DNA of 64,000 nucleotides from Rhodospirillales bacterium (GTDB lineage Bacteria > Pseudomonadota > Alphaproteobacteria > Rhodospirillales > Defluviicoccaceae), in NCBI GenBank assembly GCA_016793925.1, contig JAEULH010000116.1, forward strand, positions 1-64,000, in the 5' to 3' direction. Positions 34,913 through 43,796 of this stretch are shown piece after piece (the stretch's first letter is position 1; each line of letters begins with the position of its first letter). Under the pieces are notes generated by a model that searched no databases, had not been told where the DNA came from, and saw only the letters and a list, made by a program, of their open reading frames with translations. The position numbers and the translations under genes are program-made.

Positions 34913-36451
34913 TTAAGCGCTCGTACAATCGCCACCGGTGGAAATATCTGGAGACGCAACAAAACGAGAAATAGCCATTAGCGCAGATATAATAAGATCG
35001 ATTCTGTCGCGACTCCTCCGCTTCGACGGCTTTGCAAACCCGCTTGCCGTCCGAGCCAGGATGACATTCGAAGCGCACCACCGAAGAACCGGATTACCGT
35101 CATGGCGAAGGGTGCCCTCTCGTAAAACTCGCTCGAGCTCATCAACGGGACGGGACATCGTTGAGGCGTCCTGATTTACGGGTGTGCACCGAATGCCGCG
35201 CTCGATAAGCTGGCTTATCAGCATCGATGAACCCCACTGATCATAAGCTACTTCTCGTACATCGTACGCTTCGCATAGTCTTTCTATCGTATCTCTGACC
35301 ACGCTATAGTCCACAACGTTCCCTTCGGTCGCCACCAGAAAACCCTGGTCGCGCCACAACTCATAATCTACCCTATCCACTTGCGTTCTTTTCCTTATTG
35401 TTTCACCCGGACAAAACGGTAGAGAAAATATTGTATACCCATCATTTACTTCTCGAAAGACGACAACTAAAGCTGTAAGATCCGTTGTGGTAGACAGGTC
35501 TAGGCCAATTCTACACGTTCGCCCTGCAAATTTATGTTCGTCAAGTTCAAACGCGCACTGGTCCCAGCTGCCCATGTCTAGCCAGGCACCAATTTGATCC
35601 GTCCAGACGTTCAGATAAATTCGGCGAAAGAGTTCAATATACCCCGGATTATGAAGAGCTCTTAGGCACTGCTCGCGCACAAAACGCTGGCTTATCGATC
35701 GACCGAGGCCAGGATGAGCTTTTTTCCAGACTTCCGGATCGGTCCAGTCGTCCTTTGGATCAGCCGCAAAAATCCGCACCAACCACGCCTGATCGAGGAT
35801 ATTTCCTGTAGCCACCCCCACCGCATATTCGTGCATCTCCGATGCAAAGGAACAACCACCTCCAGCAGCCGCCAGATATAAGAAAAGGGGCTCCTCCCTT
35901 GCTGCAGAGCACGCAACCAAGGTTTCATAGCCTTCCTTGGAAATTATTTCCTGTACATCGTCCAATACGGCGAAAGACACATTACTTCCAGAAATTGACA
36001 TTACGCTCGCGGATCCCAAAGCAATCGAACTATCCTTATAGTGAATTTGATTTGCACGGACCGCACACACTGAGCGCATGTCCTCGTCGTTATCTATCAT
36101 CATTTTCATGATATTCATGCACAAGCGGGCCCTGCTCGCTGAAGGGCCGAAAATATACGCCTCGGCATCACTCTCGTTATCGACAAGCAACATGTATACG
36201 GCTATTGCTGCCGCGAACGTGGTTTTACCCGACTTCCTCGGAGCCTCGATCCATATATGCTTGTATCTTCGCTTTCCGAGCAGCGTCTTCCTGCCAAACG
36301 CCTCCCGTACGATCTCCGCCTGCCAGGCGTCCAGGAGAAAGGGTCTCCCCGTAAAGGAACCCTTTACGTGCGTACAAAAGCTCTGAACGAACTCCACGGC
36401 TTTATCAGCCACCTTCCAATCAAACTGGCACTCCTCATTTGAAGAAGTCAC
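34913..36451 (-). CDS. Phage terminase large subunit
   Basis: 512 residues from GTG 36451. The ATPase domain has Walker A IEAPRKSGKTTFAA at residues 68-81 and the degenerate acidic segment FAVLDDVQEI. The nuclease part includes RIGLDLSTTTDLTAL and VREVAYDQWG, and the C-terminal DRIDLIISALMAISRF supplies a further acidic residue. It cuts and pumps phage DNA into proheads. The frame is open further upstream to ATG 36547, but those residues overlap the small subunit in another frame and are not conserved-looking. Codon and base use are clearly A+T-richer than the chromosome. No portal, protease or capsid gene follows. Confidence 0.9.
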   Translation of the reverse strand: MTSSNEECQFDWKVADKAVEFVQSFCTHVKGSFTGRPFLLDAWQAEIVREAFGRKTLLGKRRYKHIWIEAPRKSGKTTFAAAIAVYMLLVDNESDAEAYIFGPSASRARLCMNIMKMMIDNDEDMRSVCAVRANQIHYKDSSIALGSASVMSISGSNVSFAVLDDVQEIISKEGYETLVACSAAREEPLFLYLAAAGGGCSFASEMHEYAVGVATGNILDQAWLVRIFAADPKDDWTDPEVWKKAHPGLGRSISQRFVREQCLRALHNPGYIELFRRIYLNVWTDQIGAWLDMGSWDQCAFELDEHKFAGRTCRIGLDLSTTTDLTALVVVFREVNDGYTIFSLPFCPGETIRKRTQVDRVDYELWRDQGFLVATEGNVVDYSVVRDTIERLCEAYDVREVAYDQWGSSMLISQLIERGIRCTPVNQDASTMSRPVDELERVLREGTLRHDGNPVLRWCASNVILARTASGFAKPSKRRSRDRIDLIISALMAISRFVASPDISTGGDCTSA

Positions 36452-36959
36452 TACGGCCACTCTTGGTGGAACGCGACGACACAAATGACGCTGATAGTCC
36501 GAGATGCCGAGCAAACTGGCGCACCGATGCCCAGCCCTCCTCCGCATCCTGAACAGCAGGATGACGCCTCTTCATAACAGAACCACCGGCGGTCAGGGTC
36601 TTATAGTACCTTCCCTCTTTCGAAAGAATTTCTTCCGCTCTTACAGTGCGGGCAAGAGCACTACAGTAACCAGCCAGCAATGGCCGCATGCCTTCATCGA
36701 GCAGTCCGCGGCGCGCCAAGGTTGGTGCTATGGCGTGCCATTCATGCAAGGCAATCTCGTCACTCAAGTATGGTGGCGGTAATGACCCGTCCGTTGTCCG
36801 TGTTCGAAGCACGGGCGAATCTAACGTTTTTTCAAAGCATTTTTGTCTAACAGACACACCTGTAACGCTATTTCCCGTTCTAAGCCTGGCTTTAACATGT
36901 CCCATGTCTCGCCGCGAAAACGATACCGCGGCCGCGTTCCGTCGTTTCTCGTCTTGCAT
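36435..36959 (-). CDS. Phage terminase small subunit (P27 type)
   Basis: 174 residues. After a basic, probably disordered N-terminus comes the family core: EIALHEWHAIAPTLARRGLL, GYCSALARTVRAEEILSKEG and HPAVQDAEEGWASVRQFARH, ending LGLS. It recognises the phage packaging site. It overlaps the large-subunit start by 17 bases and follows the HNH gene by 6 bases, the normal packaging order. Confidence 0.85.
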   Translation of the reverse strand: MQDEKRRNAAAVSFSRRDMGHVKARLRTGNSVTGVSVRQKCFEKTLDSPVLRTRTTDGSLPPPYLSDEIALHEWHAIAPTLARRGLLDEGMRPLLAGYCSALARTVRAEEILSKEGRYYKTLTAGGSVMKRRHPAVQDAEEGWASVRQFARHLGLSASFVSSRSTKSGRSDFFK

Positions 36960-36965
36960 TGATGT

Positions 36966-37274
36966 TTAGACGCGCTTCATCAAGCGCGTCCGCAGCGTGT
37001 TGAAGGAGTGGCACGGTTTGCATAAACTCTGGAGGTTCGAAGGCCGATTATCGAAGCTATTATTATTCTTATGATGAACCTCAACAGCAGGAACTCTCAA
37101 ACAATGTTCGCAATTCGGCTTGTTTAAGAGTTGTGTCCGCCTTATTCTTTTCCAGTTCTGCTTTTTGTAGTGCTGCGACTTTCTCACGATACTTTCACTG
37201 GATTTGCAGGTTAAGGCCTCGCCCAGAGTGCTGCTTGAGTCAATATTCAATGGCTTCCAAGGCAATGCGTTCAT
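36966..37274 (-). CDS. Phage HNH endonuclease
   Basis: 102 residues from ATG 37274 (a GTG at 37343 would add 23). The HNH motif is present with its zinc cysteines: CEHC, then VEVHHKNNN, NRPSNLQSL and CKPCH. In tailed phages an HNH nuclease beside the terminase genes helps DNA packaging. It begins the HNH-terS-terL cassette. Confidence 0.85.
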   Translation of the reverse strand: MNALPWKPLNIDSSSTLGEALTCKSSESIVRKSQHYKKQNWKRIRRTQLLNKPNCEHCLRVPAVEVHHKNNNSFDNRPSNLQSLCKPCHSFNTLRTRLMKRV

Positions 37275-37565
37275 TCCCAAACCCGAAAAAGCATTCCAAT
37301 GCAGCAGACTTTCTGCGGTCGTAACCGCGCACAAAAGCCGCACGTGGCAGCGCCTTTAATGTACCCGTTTGTGCATCATTGTGCAATCTGGGATGTAAGT
37401 ATCTTCTTTTTTCTGATTAAAGTAGTATTGGATAATTTTTGTCCAAGCCCGCTCATGAGCCCAGAGCGGGGGCGTGCTGATACCGCTGTCAGCTACAGTA
37501 GCGGCTAAAGGATAAAAATATACTGGTACCTTCCTCGATGGTTTTATTATTTATATTATTTCTTA
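37275..37565. other. A+T-rich gap between phage remnant and stress-protein gene
   Basis: 290 bases with no recognisable gene. It contains an inverted repeat (CCCGCTC at 37448-37454, GAGCGGG at 37464-37470) that could end the minus-strand transcript of the universal stress protein gene. No attachment-site repeat could be identified by eye. Confidence 0.35.
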
Positions 37566-38066
37566 TCATGCCAAAGAATCAATCTGGTTGTTTGTAAAGT
37601 TTCCGGGCACAATGGTTATTGGAACGCGCAGCTTATTAATGTTCTTCATTACGTAGGATACGGTTTGTCCCGGCCCTTCATTACTTTCAGCGGCGCCGAG
37701 TACAAGCACTGAAATATCGGTCTCCGCGTTGATTACGTCTAGAAGCTGCTCGTTGAGAGTGCCCTCTCGGATGTACACCACGGGCGTAGTTCCCGAAAGT
37801 TTTTGGACCACTGCGGACACAACTTGCAATAGCTCCTCAGCCTGTTCTCGCTTTTCTTCTTCCATCAGGTGACGCACGGCCATCCAATGCTGAAATTCAG
37901 CGGGTTCGATGACGTAAAGCAAAGCAACTCGCCCCCCTGTCTTCCGGGCGCGGAGACAGGCGAAGCGCAGCGCCTGGTGGAGCTCCGAACTTTCGTCAAC
38001 AACGCACAAGAAGGTCCGAGCCAGGGGTGGGCGAGACGTTGCCTCAGGGTCCGAGTTGCAGCTCAT
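37566..38066 (-). CDS. Universal stress protein family
   Basis: 166 residues, single UspA domain. It starts after a short tail with RTFLCVVDESSELHQALRFA, then RVALLYVIEP, and ends with the nucleotide-type motif VLGAAESNEGPGQTVSYVM and LRVPITIVPG. The glycine loop fits the ATP-binding type loosely. The gene is less G+C-rich than the core genes. Role unknown; it lies next to the phage remnant and a TIGR02186-type gene. Confidence 0.85.
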   Translation of the reverse strand: MSCNSDPEATSRPPLARTFLCVVDESSELHQALRFACLRARKTGGRVALLYVIEPAEFQHWMAVRHLMEEEKREQAEELLQVVSAVVQKLSGTTPVVYIREGTLNEQLLDVINAETDISVLVLGAAESNEGPGQTVSYVMKNINKLRVPITIVPGNFTNNQIDSLA

Positions 38067-38417
38067 GCCGAACCGACCGCCGTGCGGTGGGCAGGGTGCC
38101 TATGTTGCTTCGTTTGGAGTTTTACGCGAAAGCCACGACGCTTTTGGCCTGTGGACTTCTTATTCAGGAATCCGCACATCGTCTGCACCCTTTAGGTCCC
38201 ATGCCCTTCAGTGGCACGGAGCGGGAAAGATCCCCGTCGCAGCAGAACCCTCAAGTTCGCTCCCCGCGCCACAAATAGAGTACGGCCAGCGGAACTCGAC
38301 ATCGAGGCCTCCAAAGGAGCTTCCGACGATTGCTCTCAAAGTCACTGCCGGGACCGGCCATTCCTTCCCGATCGAACTCGCCCAAGTCCGACCACATGGT
38401 CCTCGTCGAAGGGTAAA
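38067..38417. other. Intergenic region without a clear gene
   Basis: About 350 bases between the stress-protein gene and the TIGR02186-type gene, both on the minus strand. Open frames on the plus strand here look random and are not supported by any motif. Confidence 0.3.
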
Positions 38418-39146
38418 TCAACTATTGCGGAATACAGCGCTAGCCGACCACCCTGCTATTGCTGCAATTAGGATTGCAAGGACTCCGTAGGCAAGCGAAT
38501 AGCGTTGAGCAAAGTTGTAAACACCCGCTTCGAAGCCGACCTTGCTTACAACGAGGGGCGTAATCTCCGCACTTGCAACATCGCCATTGCGGATCAAGAA
38601 CACTTGAACAATGTAGCGGCCGACTGGGGCATTCGCCGGGAACCACAAATCGGTCCGGAAGAGCCGGTTACCGAGGAATAAAATTGGCTGCGGCCTTTCG
38701 GAGTATAAACCTGCATTCTGTTTGTTTCGGATCAAAGCCTCGCGAAACTCTTTTACGTCAACTTCTCCACCGCCACGCGGAGACCTGAGACGCAGGTTGT
38801 TCGAACCTATTTGGTGGCGACTTATTACACGCTCCTCCAGTATTTCGTCAAGGGGCCGGCTGGAGGCAACAGCATAGTAGGCAGGCACGCCGTCGAACGC
38901 CATCTCTTCTTCGTTCATCCAAATCCCCAGGCGACGGCCCTTGCGGCGGACCAGTTCTGTGTTCTCAGGGCCACGGACAACGACGACAACGTCGCCGTCG
39001 CCGTCGGTGGCACCAAAGAGCAATACGTCACTCCCGATAAAGCCCGTAGTAATCGCAACCAGATGTCGTGCAAGATCCACGACAAGTTCAGCGGCCTGTG
39101 CAGAAGACGAACAAGTTATGAGCCAAAACACTAGAAACAAGCTCAT
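38418..39146 (-). CDS. TIGR02186-type membrane-anchored protein
   Basis: 242 residues. A signal peptide (MSLFLVFWLITCSSSAQA) is followed by ELVVDLARHLVAITTGFIGS and LLFGATDGDGDVVVVVRGPE. The C-terminal membrane helix is YSLAYGVLAILIAAIAGWSA. The N-terminal barrel-like domain is exported and anchored by this helix. The pattern fits TIGR02186, usually found next to a TauE/SafE-type sulfite or organosulfonate exporter; no such transporter is here. ATG 39146 is chosen because it opens the signal peptide. Confidence 0.8.
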   Translation of the reverse strand: MSLFLVFWLITCSSSAQAAELVVDLARHLVAITTGFIGSDVLLFGATDGDGDVVVVVRGPENTELVRRKGRRLGIWMNEEEMAFDGVPAYYAVASSRPLDEILEERVISRHQIGSNNLRLRSPRGGGEVDVKEFREALIRNKQNAGLYSERPQPILFLGNRLFRTDLWFPANAPVGRYIVQVFLIRNGDVASAEITPLVVSKVGFEAGVYNFAQRYSLAYGVLAILIAAIAGWSASAVFRNS

Positions 39147-39301
39147 AGCGGTGTGTCCCTTCACGGCAAAAAACCCAATGTGCCCTGTTAGGTAGGTTTG
39201 TCGAAACACTCGGGCGTGGACGACTCGTGCCGCCGATTGTTGGAATCGGAAGGCTACAACATTTTTAGAGTAGTACGATACCCGCACATTATGGCCGCGC
39301 A

Positions 39302-39748
39302 TCATGGCGAACCAGCCGCAAGCCATTTCTCGTAAGCCAACCCGATAACCCGCCTGGTTTCCGCCCATAAAGCACAGCGATCTAAATTTCTGAGTTCGAA
39401 CCAAGCTGCATCTACGGCGTCGGAGCCTGCACAGATGGATCCACTTGCCCGGCAGCCTACGAAGTCAACAAGAGTGTAGTGATAACGAACGCGCCCGTTT
39501 TCGGATTCGCGCTCGATCAGATCAACGACGTCGGCAAGGCAAAGAACTTCGATGTGCAAAGCTGTTTCTTCGAGGACCTCCCGGCAAGCAGCGGCGAAAA
39601 TTGTCTCGCCCACCTTTTGCAGACCACCGGGCAGACCCCACTCGTTCCGCCGAGGCGCCTTACCACGGCGAACCAGAAGCACGCTTTCGTTCTCGAATAC
39701 CACAGCAGCGACACCAACGAGAGGCGCCCGCGGATAGAGGCGGCTCAC
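39302..39748 (-). CDS. Nudix hydrolase
   Basis: 148 residues from GTG 39748. The Nudix box is GLQKVGETIFAAACREVLEE, with Ala in the place of the usual Gly after the second pair of Glu. It starts YPRAPLVGVAAVVFENESVL and has the subgroup segment WGLPGG. ADP-ribose pyrophosphatase-like hydrolysis of a nucleoside diphosphate derivative is likely. The frame is open further upstream but that part is not domain-like. Confidence 0.85.
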   Translation of the reverse strand: MSRLYPRAPLVGVAAVVFENESVLLVRRGKAPRRNEWGLPGGLQKVGETIFAAACREVLEETALHIEVLCLADVVDLIERESENGRVRYHYTLVDFVGCRASGSICAGSDAVDAAWFELRNLDRCALWAETRRVIGLAYEKWLAAGSP

Positions 39749-39869
39749 TGCGGTCCAACCGGCTTCTTGCCGACAAACGCTCGCAGACAAGAGGGTCGTT
39801 TGCGATCGGTCAAGCCTGAGATCATTCGGACAGTTGCCATGCGCGACCTCATTGCCCAATTGTGCAAGG

Positions 39870-40625
39870 ATGACCGACAAGATCAAGGATGCTGGTGACA
39901 CCCGAGCCGATAGCAAGCCTGCCGAGCCGAAGGCGGGGTTCGGCGGGCGTTTGCGAGCCTACTTGCTCGCCGGCATCGTCATCACGGCTCCGATCTCGAT
40001 CACTTTCTATCTCGCTTGGCTATTTGTCAGTTTCGTTGATTCTAAAGTCACGCCGCTGATACCCGCCGCCTACAATCCGACCACCTACCTCCCGTTCGGA
40101 TTGCCCGGGCTCGGCTTGGTCATCGTCATTGTGGTCCTGACGCTGATTGGCGCCATGTCCGCGGGCTTCTTCGGCCGGATGCTCATGCGCTTCTACGAGC
40201 GGTTACTCAGCCGCATGCCGGTCCTCCGGAGCGTATACAGCGCTAGCAAGCAGATTATCGAAACGGTCGTAGCTCACCAGTCCACCGCATTTCGCGAAGC
40301 CGTGCTGGTCGAGTATCCACGCCGAGGCATCTGGTGCATCGGCTTTCTTACCGGTGTGACCCGAGGCGAGGTGCAGAAACTGACGGACGAGGAGGTACTC
40401 AACGTCTTTCTGCCGACGACGCCGAACCCGACCTCCGGATTCCTGTTGTTCGTGCCGCGCCGCGATCTCGTCGTGCTCGACATGACCATAGAGGAGGCCC
40501 TGAAAATGGTGATTTCCGGTGGCATCGTCGCGCCGCCCATGCGCGAGCAACGTCGGAAGCCGGTGCTGGATCCGTCCGTTCACGATCCCTCTGACGCGAG
40601 CGAAGCCGCTCGCATCGAAGCATAG
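39870..40625 (+). CDS. DUF502 membrane protein
   Basis: 251 residues with two membrane segments: LRAYLLAGIVITAPISITFY and GLGLVIVIVVLTLIGAMSAG. The hallmark segment is RMPVLRSVYSASKQIIETVV, and later FVPRRDLVVLDMTIEEALKM. The family function is not known; it is common in alphaproteobacteria. ATG 39870 with AAGG directly before is preferred over a start 12 codons upstream. It diverges from the Nudix gene. Confidence 0.88.
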   Translation: MTDKIKDAGDTRADSKPAEPKAGFGGRLRAYLLAGIVITAPISITFYLAWLFVSFVDSKVTPLIPAAYNPTTYLPFGLPGLGLVIVIVVLTLIGAMSAGFFGRMLMRFYERLLSRMPVLRSVYSASKQIIETVVAHQSTAFREAVLVEYPRRGIWCIGFLTGVTRGEVQKLTDEEVLNVFLPTTPNPTSGFLLFVPRRDLVVLDMTIEEALKMVISGGIVAPPMREQRRKPVLDPSVHDPSDASEAARIEA

Positions 40626-40957
40626 AATGCTGTTTCTCCTAACACTAAGGAAACAAGCGCGAGGGTAATGAACGTTATCTGCTGCTGTATGCAAGGGCAC
40701 CGCGATCGATCAGTGCGGCGACTGGCACACGTGGCGGTGGTCGCCTAGCGTCGGCCGAGCTGGTCAAGACCTGATGCTCACTTGATAGTCCACTCTTGAC
40801 GCAATCTCTCGCCATCCGGGTGCGCCAAGGCGAGTACAATCGCCTCCTCGCTGAATCGCCAAAAGCGGACTATATTTTCGCCATTGAACGCCCGTCAACT
40901 CGGTCGGCGGCCCGCGTGGCGAAGCGGGTTGCGTTCGTAAATTGAAGGTGAGGCGCT
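40626..40957 (+). promoter_or_regulatory. Leader region of the response regulator gene
   Basis: 332 bases with no gene. It separates the DUF502 gene from the two-component pair, and the long block chvI-like to EI downstream probably starts here. I see no certain promoter. Confidence 0.35.
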
Positions 40958-41650
40958 GTGCCTGAAACAATCGCTCTGGTCGATGATGACCGGAACATAC
41001 TGACATCCGTGGCCATGGCCCTGGAGAACGAAGGGTTCGTGGTGCAAACCTACATCGATGGAGCCGACGCGCTGGCCGGCCTGTCGCGCGATCCGGTCGA
41101 CCTTGCCGTGCTTGATATCAAGATGCCTCGCATGGACGGCATGGAACTTCTTAACCGCCTGCGCCAGCAGAGCGAGTTGCCAGTCATTTTCCTAACGTCA
41201 AAGGACGACGAGCTTGATGAGGTCGTCGGCCTACGCATGGGGGCCGACGACTATATCACCAAGCCCTTTTCGCAGCGGCTTCTGATCGAACGGATCCGCG
41301 CGGTGCTCCGCCGCCGCGCTGTGCCCGTCGAAGGCGAACCCGAGAGCGAGGTAATCCGCCGCGGGGAACTCGTTCTCGATTCCACGCGTCATCTTTGCGC
41401 TTGGAAGGGCACACCCATCAATCTGACGGTGACCGAGTTCCTTCTTGTCCAGGCTCTCGCCCGCCGGCCTGGCCATGTCAAGAGTCGCGACCAACTCATC
41501 GACGCCGCCTACGGCGAACACATCTACGTCGACGACCGGACCATAGACAGTCATATCAAACGGCTGCGAAAGAAGTTCAAGGACGTCGACGACGACTTCG
41601 CCCAGATCGAGACTCTTTACGGCGTGGGCTATCGCTACCGGGCCGCGTGA
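40958..41650 (+). CDS. chvI: OmpR-type response regulator, ChvI-like
   Basis: 230 residues. The receiver domain has VDDD near the start, the phosphorylated Asp53 in [11 protein letters not shown], and the conserved Lys in [10 protein letters not shown]. The C-terminal winged helix includes [20 protein letters not shown] and the closing VGYRYRA. Close match to ChvI of alphaproteobacteria, which controls envelope and host-associated genes. GTG 40958 follows GAAGGTGAGG. The kinase gene starts 10 bases after its stop. Confidence 0.9.
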   Translation: MPETIALVDDDRNILTSVAMALENEGFVVQTYIDGADALAGLSRDPVDLAVLDIKMPRMDGMELLNRLRQQSELPVIFLTSKDDELDEVVGLRMGADDYITKPFSQRLLIERIRAVLRRRAVPVEGEPESEVIRRGELVLDSTRHLCAWKGTPINLTVTEFLLVQALARRPGHVKSRDQLIDAAYGEHIYVDDRTIDSHIKRLRKKFKDVDDDFAQIETLYGVGYRYRAA

Positions 41651-41660
41651 GCGCGGGGTT

Positions 41661-43274
41661 ATGGCGAAGGAAGCGACTCGAGTAGGCGGGCGATTCTTTT
41701 CGCCTATTACGAGGCGTATTCTTGCCATTAACGTCTTGGCTCTCGTCGTCCTTTTTGCCGGGATGCTTTACCTCGACAATTATCGACGTGGCTTAATTTC
41801 CGCTGAACTTGCAGCCCTGCAGACACAGACCGAGTTATTTGCCGCGGCGTTAGGAGAGAGCGCCACCGATCCGGAGGTGCCCGCAGCCGAGGCGCTAAAC
41901 GCGCGACTGGCTCAGCAGCTCATCCGCCGACTGGTTGAAACAACCGGTACGCGCGCGCGGCTCTTCGGGATCGATGGCTCGCTTCTGGCCGACAGCAGGA
42001 TGCTCGCCGGTCCGGGGGGAATGGTTCAGATCACGGAGCTGCCGCCCCCAAAAACCGAAACGGAACCGCTCGAAGCTGTTCTCGGCCTCTACGACCTCAT
42101 TGCTTCTCGCCTGTCAACGCGGGCGACGCTTACGCCATACGCGGAGTATGCCGTCCAGACCGCCGCCGATTACCAAGAGGTCGTCCATGCGCTGTCCGGC
42201 GGCGTCAAGAATATGGTCCGCGCCGCACCAGGCGGAGACGGGATGGTGTTGAGCGTTGCCGCGCCGGTGCAACGATACAAACAGGTACTCGGCGCCCTGA
42301 TGCTCAACAAGACGTCGCGCGACATTGACGCCGCCGTGCTCGATGTTCGCCTCGATATCCTCAAGGTCTTTGCAATTGCTCTGGCCGTCACCGTTCTTCT
42401 TTCGCTCTATCTCGCCGGAACCATCGCGAGGCCTATCCGGCGTTTGGCCGCGGCTGCGGAAGGCGTCCGCCGAGATCGTCATCGAAAGCGCACGCTTCCG
42501 GACTTTGGCAACCGCTCGGACGAGATCGGTCAGCTCGCTGCTGCCTTGCACGAGATGACCGAGGCGCTGTGGCAGCGAATGGACGCAATCGAACGCTTCG
42601 CCGCCGACGTGGCTCACGAGATCAAAAACCCGCTCAGTTCACTGCGCAGCGCCGTCGAAACCGCCGCCCAAGTCAACGATCCGGACAAGCGACGCAAGCT
42701 GCTCGACATCATCCAGCAGGACGTGCAACGGCTAGACCGGTTGATCAGCGACATCTCCGACGCCTCTCGCCTTGACGCCGAACTGTCGCGCGCGGAAACA
42801 GAACCGGTGGACATCGGCCAAATGCTGGCGACGCTGGTCGATGTTACCGAAGCAACCGCGGCCGAGCGTCAGGCCCGAATGCGGCTGGATGTGCATAACC
42901 GCGGCAAGCTCGTGGTTAACGGCATTGAGGGACGGCTGGTTCAGGTCTATCGCAACCTCATCGCCAACGCGATGTCGTTTAGCCCGCCCGGCGGCATGAT
43001 CATGCTTAGGGCGGCGCGCCGCAATGGCATGGTCGTTACTGAGGTTCTCGATGAAGGACCCGGCATTCCCGAGGGCAAGGAGAAGGATATCTTCGTGCGG
43101 TTTTACTCCGAACGCCCGCACGGCGAGAAGTTCGGGATGCATTCGGGCCTTGGCCTCAGCATCTCCAAGCAGATCATCGAGGCGCACGGCGGCAGCGTCA
43201 TCGCAGAGAACCGGCGCGGCGAAGGCGGCGGTGTCAGGGGTGCACGATTTGTAGTCCGCCTGCCGGTTGCTTGA
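41661..43274 (+). CDS. chvG: Sensor histidine kinase, ChvG-like
   Basis: 537 residues. Two membrane segments (ILAINVLALVVLFAGMLYL, and VFAIALAVTVLLSLYLAGTI at about 240-260) enclose a periplasmic sensor. A HAMP domain and the H box FAADVAHEIKNPLSSLRSAV (His319) follow. The ATP domain has the N box QVYRNLIANAMSFSPPGG and G boxes LDEGPGIPEG and SGLGLSISKQIIEAHGG. It phosphorylates the adjacent regulator. In relatives the periplasmic inhibitor ExoR controls this kinase; no exoR is seen here. Confidence 0.9.
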   Translation: MAKEATRVGGRFFSPITRRILAINVLALVVLFAGMLYLDNYRRGLISAELAALQTQTELFAAALGESATDPEVPAAEALNARLAQQLIRRLVETTGTRARLFGIDGSLLADSRMLAGPGGMVQITELPPPKTETEPLEAVLGLYDLIASRLSTRATLTPYAEYAVQTAADYQEVVHALSGGVKNMVRAAPGGDGMVLSVAAPVQRYKQVLGALMLNKTSRDIDAAVLDVRLDILKVFAIALAVTVLLSLYLAGTIARPIRRLAAAAEGVRRDRHRKRTLPDFGNRSDEIGQLAAALHEMTEALWQRMDAIERFAADVAHEIKNPLSSLRSAVETAAQVNDPDKRRKLLDIIQQDVQRLDRLISDISDASRLDAELSRAETEPVDIGQMLATLVDVTEATAAERQARMRLDVHNRGKLVVNGIEGRLVQVYRNLIANAMSFSPPGGMIMLRAARRNGMVVTEVLDEGPGIPEGKEKDIFVRFYSERPHGEKFGMHSGLGLSISKQIIEAHGGSVIAENRRGEGGGVRGARFVVRLPVA

Positions 43275-43355
43275 GGCGAGCGTCCAGGTCGGTTGTCCTG
43301 AGCCTTTGCCGACTTCGGTTGACAGCGCCGGCCTGCCCCGCCACGGTGCGCGACC

Positions 43356-43796
43356 ATGGAGCGGATTAACGCCACCACAGTAGCCATCGAGGGCCACGGC
43401 GTCATGTTGCGCGGGCCTTCGAGTTCCGGCAAATCCGATCTCGCGCTGCGCCTGATCGACGAAGGCGCGTGTCTCGTCGCCGACGACTTCACCGAAATCG
43501 AGTGCGAAGGTGCCAGGCTGGTGGCGCACCCGCCGCCAGCCATCGCCGGCCTTCTCGAAGTGCGCGGACTGGGTATCGTGGAGTTGATCCCGGCGGGACC
43601 AACTACGCTTGCCGCCTGCGTCGATCTCGTGACGACGGACGTCATCGAACGCATGCCATGCGCTGAGACCGCCGCAATCGGTACCACCGGACAGGTCATT
43701 CCTCTTTTTCGTCTGGCGCCATTCGAGAGCTCGGCGACGGCGAAGGTTCGGCTTGCCGTGCGCCTGTGCACCGGCGGTATAATGCGTCGGACATGA
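43356..43796 (+). CDS. hprK: HPr kinase/phosphorylase, short form
   Basis: 146 residues, only the catalytic domain; the N-terminal domain of the Gram-positive enzyme is absent, as is normal in alphaproteobacteria. The P-loop is LRGPSSSGKSDLALRLIDEG, and LEVRGLGIVELI matches the conserved signature. It phosphorylates a serine of HPr, the candidate being Ser55 of the HPr encoded 1.4 kb downstream. It sits between the kinase chvG and rapZ; its stop overlaps the rapZ start. Confidence 0.9.
   Translation: MERINATTVAIEGHGVMLRGPSSSGKSDLALRLIDEGACLVADDFTEIECEGARLVAHPPPAIAGLLEVRGLGIVELIPAGPTTLAACVDLVTTDVIERMPCAETAAIGTTGQVIPLFRLAPFESSATAKVRLAVRLCTGGIMRRT

Noticed and set aside
36452..36547. Upstream extension of the terminase large subunit to ATG 36547
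   Set aside because: It lies within the small-subunit gene in another frame and does not look like a conserved N-terminus.
38056..38490. Plus-strand frame of 144 codons between the stress protein and TIGR02186-type genes
   Set aside because: No ribosome site, no motif, and it overlaps the end of the TIGR02186-type gene on the other strand.
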